Shown here piece by piece: positions 1 through 6,052 of a stretch of 42,075 nt of DNA (the first letter of the stretch is position 1; every line of letters starts with the position of its first letter). Location of the stretch: positions 1 through 42,075 of the forward strand of contig CABXTT010000009.1 in assembly GCA_902515155.1 (NCBI GenBank), written 5' to 3'. The translations under genes were made by a program, and so were the position numbers. The notes under the pieces are model-generated. The model was not told where the DNA came from. It did not search any database and saw only the letters and a list, made by a program, of their open reading frames with translations. The stretch comes from an uncultured SAR86 cluster bacterium. Its GTDB lineage: Bacteria > Pseudomonadota > Gammaproteobacteria > Magnimaribacterales > D2472.

Positions 1-231
1 AACTTTTGCATAATCATAGAGCAATCTATTTCCTTCAATGCATAAGGTACTTTTTAATGAGCCTGTGGGGTAATAAATGCCTGCATGAATTACACCAGAA
101 TTTCTGGAGGAGACACCCTCTCCTGATCTTGATTCTTTTTCAAGAAGTACAACTGATTTCCCTATTTCACTATAAAATTTAGCAATAGATAGTCCAACAA
201 CCCCTGCTCCTATAATAACTGCGTCAAAAAT
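1..231 (-). CDS. FAD-dependent oxidoreductase, L-2-hydroxyglutarate oxidase (LhgO) type, partial
   Basis: Only the N-terminal ~77 residues lie in the window; the gene runs off the left edge. The translated minus strand shows a Rossmann dinucleotide motif (VIIGAGVVGLSIA) followed by SSRNSGVIHAGIYYP, which is typical of the DAO/L-2-hydroxyglutarate dehydrogenase family that oxidises 2-hydroxy acids with FAD. No ATG is available at the start: an AGGAG-like site precedes an ATT codon at 231, and a CTG at 246 is another in-frame option, so the exact start is uncertain. It follows the stop of the membrane hydroxylase gene by about 20 bases on the same strand and is probably cotranscribed with it. 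The family is clear; substrate specificity cannot be judged from the fragment. Confidence 0.8.
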   Translation of the reverse strand, partial: MFDAVIIGAGVVGLSIAKFYSEIGKSVVLLEKESRSGEGVSSRNSGVIHAGIYYPTGSLKSTLCIEGNRLLYDYAKV

Positions 232-250
232 TATCTTCTCCTGCAGCCAA

Positions 251-1480
251 TTAAGTTTGTTGAGCCTCTGGCATTTCTTGCGAACTATTTATAAGTGGTA
301 AAACTAGTAAATTAATTACCGAGTATGTTAGAACGCTAATAGCAATTGGTATCAAAGAAATTTCATGGTAAGCATACATACCAATAAATAAACATAAGGC
401 CAGCCGTATTATTTCAATTCTAGTTATTTCTTTTCCATCAAACCACATAGTTGTGCAATACATGGTAAACGTCATCATAGTAATTGTTATCCATAGTTGT
501 AGATAATTTAAATAGCCGCTTTGTATAAAAGCTAGAAAAATATAAGTTATAAATAAATACTGAAAAAGTGCATATATTTTATGGCGCTTACTAATAACTG
601 GATTATATTTTTGAAAAGTTTTAGGATTGAAATTATCTTTAGGAGCTTTTATAGGAAGACTTTCTGGGGACCAGTTTGTTCTAGCAAATGGAGCATATAG
701 CTTATCTTTCCAGTCTCTAGATAACCACATCTCTTTTATTATTTTTACATAAACATGGAGATTTGCCCAAACAGGATTGAAAGTGTTTAGAGTACTTCTA
801 ATCCCATATATACAAGCTTCGTTTTCATCTTCTACTTTATGAGTTCCAAACATTCTGTCCCATATAATAAATACTCCGCCATAATTTTTATCAATGTATT
901 GCTCGTTTTGAGCATGATGCACCCTGTGATTTGATGCAGTTACAAAATAATTTTCATACCATCCAAGCTTTGGGATATGCTCGCTGTGTACCCAAAATTG
1001 GTAGATAAGGTTTAAAGAAGCAACGCTAACAAAAATATAAGAAGGTATTCCTATTGCAAACATTGGTATATAGAAAACCCAACTTACAAATGCTCCAGTT
1101 CCCGTTTGTCTTAAAGCAGTACTTAAATTGTAATCTTCGCTTTGATGATGTGCTGCATGTGATGCCCAAAAAATTTGTCTTTCATGACTAATTCTATGAA
1201 ACCAATAGTAGAAAAAATCATAGATAACAAAAGCAAAAATCCAGGTGAATGCTGAGGTTGCATCCATGCGCCATAATGCAAATTTAGTTTCAACAATATA
1301 AAAAACATAACCTGCAGCACCAATAATAATTAGTTTATTTGCAGTTCGAAGGGTTCCCATAAATAAATTACTAATAGCATCATTTAATCTATAGGTATTC
1401 TTTTTTATTGCTATTCCATAGGCTAGCTCTATTAGCAAGGCCAATAGGAAGAAAGGAACAGCATAAGTAATGTAATCCAT
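251..1480 (-). CDS. Fatty acid hydroxylase / sterol desaturase superfamily membrane protein
   Basis: A 409-residue integral membrane protein with hydrophobic segments near residues 5-24, 44-64, 78-94 and 130-160 and in the C-terminal third. It carries the di-iron histidine motifs of the superfamily: HRISH (His95, His99), HAAHH (His108, 111, 112), a HSEH and a later HRVHH. These enzymes use a non-haem di-iron centre and O2 to hydroxylate or desaturate lipid tails. The extended C-terminal membrane part resembles alkylglycerol monooxygenase (TMEM195)-like members, but the substrate is not decidable here. It lies just upstream of the FAD oxidoreductase on the same strand, which is consistent with one operon. 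Start ATG at 1480. Confidence 0.85.
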   Translation of the reverse strand: MDYITYAVPFFLLALLIELAYGIAIKKNTYRLNDAISNLFMGTLRTANKLIIIGAAGYVFYIVETKFALWRMDATSAFTWIFAFVIYDFFYYWFHRISHERQIFWASHAAHHQSEDYNLSTALRQTGTGAFVSWVFYIPMFAIGIPSYIFVSVASLNLIYQFWVHSEHIPKLGWYENYFVTASNHRVHHAQNEQYIDKNYGGVFIIWDRMFGTHKVEDENEACIYGIRSTLNTFNPVWANLHVYVKIIKEMWLSRDWKDKLYAPFARTNWSPESLPIKAPKDNFNPKTFQKYNPVISKRHKIYALFQYLFITYIFLAFIQSGYLNYLQLWITITMMTFTMYCTTMWFDGKEITRIEIIRLALCLFIGMYAYHEISLIPIAISVLTYSVINLLVLPLINSSQEMPEAQQT

Positions 1481-1517
1481 GGTTCATATTACCTTATTAA
1501 CGAAATATTTTTAATAA

Positions 1518-1544
1518 GCTGGCTCGAGAGATCTCGAGCCTAGC
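1518..1544 (-). terminator. GC-rich hairpin between two minus-strand genes, possible terminator
   Basis: GGCTCGAGA at 1521-1529 is followed after two bases by its exact reverse complement at 1532-1540. The stem can extend by three pairs (1518-1520 with 1542-1544) across one bulged base. Read on the minus strand it lies just past the stop of the methyltransferase gene and is followed by a loosely T-rich stretch rather than a clean U-tract. It stands out in this AT-rich sequence; function as a terminator or attenuator is inferred. Confidence 0.5.
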
Positions 1545-1571
1545 AATAGAGAATTATTCTAGTTTCAGGTT

Positions 1572-2876
1572 CTAATCAGCAAAGTCTAAGCCTTTTGCAG
1601 CCTGAACTTCTCGTTTATTAGGATTTACTGACTCTCTAAATGGAACTTCAACAATTTCTGCCTCGACAGGAACTCCAGATGTTATGGAATACTCATCAGG
1701 CAGCCTGACTAATAATTTAGTTCCAACCTCAGAGGAAGCCCATGGAACCCATGCAAGGGCAATATTTGTTGCCAACTCTGGAGACCACCATGGAGAAGTA
1801 ACATAACCCATATCATTTCCGTCAGTGTCAGCTACTAACCAAAAATCAGGAGCATAGTCAGTTATTTCTTTTCCGCCAAGTGTAATTCCAACCATTTTCA
1901 TTTTAAATGGATGCTTGCCTTCATCTATCATCGAGCGTTGTCTTTCAAGCTCTTCTTTTCCAATATAGTCAGCTGTTTTATTACGAGGAACTTGGTAACT
2001 TAAATTAACTTGAAAAGGAGATGTTTCATGGTCAAGGTCTTGACCCCAAGATAAGATGCCAGCTGCAATTCGACGATGATGAGCGGGTGCAATGACCATT
2101 AAACCAAATTCTTCACCTGCTTCAAGGACAGCATTCCACATTTTTTCAGCATTTTCATGTGCATCACGAACATAAATCTCGTAACCTTTTTCGCCTGTAA
2201 ATCCAGTTTGACTTATTACACAATCAGCACCACCAATTTTAGTTTCTAAGATTCCATAATAAGGAACATCTCTGAGCTTTTCGCCTGCAAGCTTTGCCAT
2301 AAGATCTTCAGAAAGTGGTCCCTGAATTTGAACAGGGCAAGCATCAATCTCATCTATGATTACATCAAATTTCTTGGTGACGTTAACTCCTTGAAGCCAG
2401 AATAATAAGTCGCTGTCTGAGATAGAAAACCAAAATTCATCATCGGTTAGTCTTAATAAAACAGGATCATTAAGCAATCCACCTTTTTCGTTACATAAAA
2501 TTGCATATTTACCATTACCAGGCTCAATTTTAGTTGCATCACGAGTTATAACGTAATCAGTAAAAGCTTCTGCATCAGGACCTTTAACTCTGATCTGTCT
2601 TTCAACAGCAACGTTCCACATAGTTACTCGATTCACAAGCGCCTCGTACTCAACCATTGCTCCGCCGTCTTCAGGCCTCACATATCCTCTAGGATGATAA
2701 ATACGGTTATAAACAGTTGCTCTCCAGCAACCAGCTTCATGTGAAAGATGCCAAAATGGTGATTTTCTTACACGAGTAGAAATTAGTAACTCAGTAGGAG
2801 TTCGGCCACTTTGCCTTAGATTTATTGGAACAACGCGATCGCTTTGATCAACATTAGGATGATTTGGATTTGTCAT
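1572..2876 (-). CDS. GcvT-superfamily methyltransferase, DmdA-like
   Basis: A 434-residue protein of the glycine-cleavage T-protein fold (tetrahydrofolate-dependent methyl or aminomethyl transfer). The N-terminus (RVRKSPFWHLSHEAGCW, then TVYNRIYHP and WNVAVERQIRVKGPDA near residue 90) has the arrangement I recall for DMSP demethylase DmdA and its relatives rather than classical GcvT. VQIQGPLSEDLM and FTGEKGYEIYV are the expected folate-domain motifs. It is longer than typical DmdA (about 370), so it may be a related clade acting on DMSP, dimethylglycine or another methylated substrate. The start is well supported: GGGGGAG lies five bases before the ATG. No gcvH or gcvP neighbours are present, arguing against the glycine cleavage system. 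Family sure, substrate not. Confidence 0.75.
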   Translation of the reverse strand: MTNPNHPNVDQSDRVVPINLRQSGRTPTELLISTRVRKSPFWHLSHEAGCWRATVYNRIYHPRGYVRPEDGGAMVEYEALVNRVTMWNVAVERQIRVKGPDAEAFTDYVITRDATKIEPGNGKYAILCNEKGGLLNDPVLLRLTDDEFWFSISDSDLLFWLQGVNVTKKFDVIIDEIDACPVQIQGPLSEDLMAKLAGEKLRDVPYYGILETKIGGADCVISQTGFTGEKGYEIYVRDAHENAEKMWNAVLEAGEEFGLMVIAPAHHRRIAAGILSWGQDLDHETSPFQVNLSYQVPRNKTADYIGKEELERQRSMIDEGKHPFKMKMVGITLGGKEITDYAPDFWLVADTDGNDMGYVTSPWWSPELATNIALAWVPWASSEVGTKLLVRLPDEYSITSGVPVEAEIVEVPFRESVNPNKREVQAAKGLDFAD

Positions 2877-2912
2877 ATTTACTCCCCCGTAATTTGTAAC
2901 TTATAACTGCTT

Positions 2913-2941
2913 TATATATCTATTTATATTAAGCTTTTCAA
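2913..2941 (-). promoter_or_regulatory. Sigma70-type promoter of the DmdA-like gene
   Basis: On the minus strand TTGAAA (2936-2941) and TATATA (2913-2918) are separated by 17 bases, about 40 bases upstream of the strong GGGGGAG ribosome site. The surroundings are very AT-rich, so chance matches are possible. Confidence 0.45.
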
Positions 2942-3084
2942 TAAATTTACGCCTTTTTTTTCAATTTGTAAATCAAAATTTTACGCACTTAAAAGAGATA
3001 TTTAAAATAGTAATTTCACAAAATATATATGATTTTTTAATCTTAAATAATGGAAGTAAACTGATTAATTTTTTTTTAATTATT

Positions 3085-3112
3085 TTGATATTCTTGCGCA
3101 ATTAGAGATAAT
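3085..3112 (+). promoter_or_regulatory. Sigma70-type promoter of the DUF411 gene
   Basis: TTGATA (3085-3090) and GATAAT (3107-3112) with a 16-base spacer lie 24 bases upstream of the ATG at 3137. The rest of the 260-base divergent gap (2877-3136) is AT-rich with poly-T runs and shows no other structure I can support. Confidence 0.45.
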
Positions 3113-3136
3113 ATCAGAACTTATAACTTAACAAAT

Positions 3137-3610
3137 ATGAATATAAAATATCTACTTATAATAATTTACTCATTAGCAATTCCAGTATTTTCTTCTGGGC
3201 TAGAAAATGAAAATTCTAACTCTGGAACTATGCTACTTGTTCATAAAACTCCTACTTGTGGTTGTTGCAAGATGTGGATGGAGCATCTTGAAGAAAATGG
3301 GTTCAATCCCTACCCACAAGACCATCAAAATCTTAAAGAAATTAAGGATATGTATAACATCGATCAGAAATATCGATCATGTCATACTGCAGTGTCCTCT
3401 GATGGCTTTGTCTTTGAGGGACATATTCCGAGTAAATTTATAACTCAATTTCTTTCTGAAGATCACCCAAATGCTATAGGTTTATCGGTTCCTGGAATGC
3501 CGCTTGGCTCACCTGGAATGGATGCTGGAGATCTCTTTATGCCTTATGAAGTTCTTATTCTATATAAGGATGGGACTAGTAAGGTCTATGCAGAAGTTAA
3601 TAAAAAATAA
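3137..3610 (+). CDS. Secreted DUF411 metal-associated protein
   Basis: A 157-residue protein with an N-terminal signal-like hydrophobic stretch (residues 4-19) and then the DUF411 domain. The key motif is PTCGCCKMWMEHL with Cys41, Cys43 and Cys44, followed by a later conserved Cys in YRSCHTAV and by GHIPSKFI and VPGMPLGSPGMD. DUF411 proteins are frequent beside copper-resistance genes and are thought to bind metal in the periplasm or at the membrane; their activity is not established. Here it stands alone on the plus strand between two minus-strand genes, with its own promoter candidate, so metal specificity is inference. Confidence 0.85.
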   Translation: MNIKYLLIIIYSLAIPVFSSGLENENSNSGTMLLVHKTPTCGCCKMWMEHLEENGFNPYPQDHQNLKEIKDMYNIDQKYRSCHTAVSSDGFVFEGHIPSKFITQFLSEDHPNAIGLSVPGMPLGSPGMDAGDLFMPYEVLILYKDGTSKVYAEVNKK

Positions 3611-3633
3611 TCTTTGGGAAGAAATGCATTAGA

Positions 3634-4935
3634 TTAGTTCTCAAGATAATCTTTTATCGCAAGTTTATCGGCTTTAGAGTCAGCTCGAAATGCATTAAAA
3701 AGTTTCTGTTTAAGGTTTGGCATATTACCTTTTGCCATCTGTTTAATTTGTTGATAAAACCAGGCCATAGCTCCAAAGGCATTTATTGCTTGAATAATAG
3801 TTACGGGGCTTGAGGGAGAAAGAATCCACGGGCCTAACGATAAAGTTTTTTCATAACTGGGCAATGTTTCTATCTCACCATCAATCATTTTTTTGATACA
3901 AAAAGGATCTGCACATAAAGGTCTTCCTACTCCGACAATCTGGCAAACATGACTCTCGAGTGCGTTCTCAATTCCTTGCTTACTTCTAAAACCACCAGTA
4001 ACCATTAAAGGTAAAGATACTGCTTCTCTAATATTTTTTGCATATTCAAGAAAATAAGCTTCTCGTGCAATAGTGCTTTCTTTTCTTATCTCACTTCGTT
4101 TTGGGTTGATGCTAATATTGTCGACTCCAATCAACCTAGGTTGTTCGTATGTGCCACCAGATATTTCTATAAGATCTAAGCCTGCACTCTCGACCATTTT
4201 TGCTACTTGAATACTTTCATCTGCACTAAATCCACCTTTTTGAAAATCAGCTGAATTTAACTTCATTGAGATAGGAAAATCTGATCCCACTTCTGCCCTA
4301 CACCTTTTAATAATCTCTAAATGAACTCTTGCTCTATTTTCTATACTGCCTCCCCAAGCGTCATTGCGAGTATTAATATCTGGAGATAAAAATTCAGATA
4401 AAAGATATCCATGTGCTGAATGAAGTTGAATGCCTGTAAATCCTGTTTCTCTGGCAATTTTTGCTGTAAAAACGAATCTTTCAATTAAATCTAAGATATC
4501 TTCCTCAGTCATAGGCTTTGGGATTCCATATTTTTTTCCAGGAATTTTTAACCTCACATTGGAGGGCGCTAATGGAGATGAGTTGACTTCACCTGGAGTT
4601 TGACGACCAGCATGAGAAATTTGCATCCATAATTGAGTATGATGATTAGTACCAGCAGCAGACCAAGCCTTGAGAGTTTCAAGTTGCTGTTTATAATTTC
4701 CCTCCTCGATCACAACATTTGCAGGACCTTCAACATATCGACGATCAACTTGAACATTTCCTGTAAGTGAGATTCCAATATTACCTTCTGCCCATTTTTT
4801 ATATAAATTAGCGTGGCCTTGATGGGCTAAGTTATTACCTTTGGCAATCCTTTCTGTCATTGCAGCTTTGCAAATGCGATTTTTAATAGTTTGCCCGCAA
4901 GACAAAACAAGAGGTTGGTTCATAAGATTAGACAT
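3634..4935 (-). CDS. NADH:flavin oxidoreductase, old yellow enzyme family
   Basis: An FMN-binding TIM-barrel enzyme of about 433 residues. Visible family motifs are the N-terminal AAMTER, QISHAGRQ, the active-site HSAHGYLLSEFLSP, NTRNDAWGGSIENRAR, and the C-terminal phosphate-binding GGFRS and VGVGRP. Members reduce activated C=C bonds using NAD(P)H. A hydrophobic tail of roughly 60 residues follows the barrel. I chose the ATG at 4935 because GGAG is nine bases upstream; the longer frame begins at a TTG at 4950 that overlaps this ribosome site. It converges on the DUF411 gene with 23 bases between the stops. The physiological substrate cannot be inferred. Confidence 0.85.
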   Translation of the reverse strand: MSNLMNQPLVLSCGQTIKNRICKAAMTERIAKGNNLAHQGHANLYKKWAEGNIGISLTGNVQVDRRYVEGPANVVIEEGNYKQQLETLKAWSAAGTNHHTQLWMQISHAGRQTPGEVNSSPLAPSNVRLKIPGKKYGIPKPMTEEDILDLIERFVFTAKIARETGFTGIQLHSAHGYLLSEFLSPDINTRNDAWGGSIENRARVHLEIIKRCRAEVGSDFPISMKLNSADFQKGGFSADESIQVAKMVESAGLDLIEISGGTYEQPRLIGVDNISINPKRSEIRKESTIAREAYFLEYAKNIREAVSLPLMVTGGFRSKQGIENALESHVCQIVGVGRPLCADPFCIKKMIDGEIETLPSYEKTLSLGPWILSPSSPVTIIQAINAFGAMAWFYQQIKQMAKGNMPNLKQKLFNAFRADSKADKLAIKDYLEN

Positions 4936-4973
4936 AAGTATGTACTCCAAAGATTAACTACTTAGATTTTACT

Positions 4974-5519
4974 CTAAAGATCTTGATGAGTTTTATTATT
5001 TATTGGCGCAAGTTTTGAAACTCTACTTGATGGAGAAATATCATTTAATCTGCCAATTCCACTTAATATTCTCTTCTTCTTATATTTATTGAAAAATTCA
5101 AACAGTAAGTAAAACCAGACACCATTTATTATAGGCTCAACAAATGCATCTATGACCGCAAGATTCAAAGGTGCCCCTGTGAGCAATCTATTGCATGTCA
5201 TAGCAATAAGAATATGCCCAATCGTGTAGAAAAATGCTAATAAAAGACCAATCTGATTAACATTTATGAATGTCGAATTAGTAGATTCAATTTTATTAAC
5301 AAATATTTTTTTTAAATAAACTAATAAAAAATAAAACCAAAATCCGTTAATTATCGGTTCCACAAATGCATCAGCTGCTGCCATATCCAAAGAAGCACCA
5401 GTAATAATTCTGTTACATGTCATGGCAACAAATATATGGCCAATGGTATATATTATTGATAAATAAAGATTTTCATACTTGAAAATTTTTACATCATCAT
5501 ATTTTAAGTAGTTTTTCAC
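4974..5519 (-). CDS. Tandem DUF2061-like inner membrane protein, candidate manganese transporter (MntX-like)
   Basis: A 181-residue membrane protein made of two nearly identical halves. The unit YTIGHI..AMTCNR..TGA.L..A..DAFVEPIING.WFY.L occurs at residues 24-64 and again at 98-138, each giving two membrane helices. The halves resemble the DUF2061 domain (TG....A......E......Y pattern). His28/102, Met33/107, Cys35/109, Asn36/110, Asp50/124 and Glu54/128 are repeated in or beside the hydrophobic segments, as expected for a metal path. It diverges from mntR, and a MntR-box-like repeat overlaps its promoter. Marine bacteria are reported to use a small manganese importer, MntX; I suspect this is one but cannot verify it. 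The start is GTG at 5519, six bases after the -10 element, so the mRNA may be leaderless. Confidence 0.7.
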   Translation of the reverse strand: MKNYLKYDDVKIFKYENLYLSIIYTIGHIFVAMTCNRIITGASLDMAAADAFVEPIINGFWFYFLLVYLKKIFVNKIESTNSTFINVNQIGLLLAFFYTIGHILIAMTCNRLLTGAPLNLAVIDAFVEPIINGVWFYLLFEFFNKYKKKRILSGIGRLNDISPSSRVSKLAPINNKTHQDL

Positions 5520-5525
5520 GAAATA

Positions 5526-5554
5526 AATGTAGCAATGGCTACGGATGATGTCAA
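5526..5554 (-). promoter_or_regulatory. Sigma70 promoter of the tandem DUF2061-like gene
   Basis: On the minus strand a perfect TTGACA (5549-5554) and TACATT (5526-5531) are separated by 17 bases. The -10 element ends six bases before the GTG start at 5519, so transcription would begin at or next to the start codon. No ribosome site lies upstream of the GTG. Confidence 0.6.
5530..5541. promoter_or_regulatory. MntR-box-like operator
   Basis: The inverted repeat TAGC-AATG-GCTA lies between mntR and the divergent membrane gene. The E. coli MntR box, as I remember it, has the same core TAGC-N4-GCTA in a longer palindrome; over 22 bases (5525-5546) I count 16 matches. The site covers the -10 end and spacer of the membrane-gene promoter and lies where the mntR -35 would be. 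Manganese-loaded MntR could therefore shut off both genes. The operator role is inferred from position and core match. Confidence 0.6.
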
Positions 5555-5557
5555 GGG

Positions 5558-5563
5558 TATAAT
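5558..5563 (+). promoter_or_regulatory. mntR -10 element
   Basis: A perfect TATAAT lies 34 bases before the GTG start at 5598. The -35 region 17 bases upstream (5535-5540) is poor and sits inside the inverted repeat, which suggests a weak, autoregulated promoter. Confidence 0.45.
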
Positions 5564-5597
5564 TTATTTAAGGTTAATTTTTAAGAAAGGGAGAGAA

Positions 5598-6008
5598 GTG
5601 AAAGATAAGGTTAAAGCGCGTTCGGTACCCTTTTCACAAACTAGATCGCGTCATGCCAGTGAAACAGCTGAGGATTATGTTGAAGCTGTTATGGAATTAA
5701 TTGAAGAGCTAGGCGAATGCCGGGTACTTGACCTAGCAAGATATTTTAACGTTAGCCACGTCACTGTTTCTCGGATTGTAAAAAGGTTACATGATGAAAA
5801 GTTTTTATATACTCAACCCTACAAACCAGTAGAGCTTACTGCTAAAGGCACTAAACTCGCAAAGCGAGTTAAAGAGCGTCATGAGGTTGTTTTAGCCTTT
5901 TTAATTGCGCTTGGTGTTGATAAAACTAATGCTGAAATTGATAGTGAAGGCATTGAGCATCATGTAGGATCAAAAACACTCACTGCTATGAAGCGATTTT
6001 TAAAATAA
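5598..6008 (+). CDS. mntR: Manganese-responsive transcriptional regulator MntR (DtxR family)
   Basis: A protein of about 136 residues closely resembling E. coli MntR: ETAEDYVEAVMELIEELGE, a winged-helix DNA-binding region (VLDLARYFNVSHVTVSRIVK), and the metal-binding and dimer part ending ERHEVVLAFLIALGV and EGIEHHV. It lacks the SH3-like domain of longer DtxR proteins, as MntR does. I chose GTG at 5598, preceded by AAGGGAGAG. The longer frame from ATG at 5535 would start inside the operator and upstream of the TATAAT at 5558-5563, so it is unlikely to be translated. The regulator binds Mn(II) and represses uptake genes; the adjacent divergent membrane gene is the obvious target. Confidence 0.88.
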   Translation: MKDKVKARSVPFSQTRSRHASETAEDYVEAVMELIEELGECRVLDLARYFNVSHVTVSRIVKRLHDEKFLYTQPYKPVELTAKGTKLAKRVKERHEVVLAFLIALGVDKTNAEIDSEGIEHHVGSKTLTAMKRFLK

Positions 6009-6052
6009 TTTTTTAAGTATAAAATTGAATATATTATTAGTTATTAATTGAT

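Noticed and set aside
2940-3080. AT-rich stretch with poly-T runs as a replication origin
   Set aside because: No DnaA-box cluster is visible, dnaA/dnaN are not nearby, and AT-rich gaps are common in this window.
4974-5519. Tandem repeat in the membrane gene as a recent DNA duplication or assembly error
   Set aside because: The two halves share protein motifs but differ at many codons, so the duplication is old and functional.
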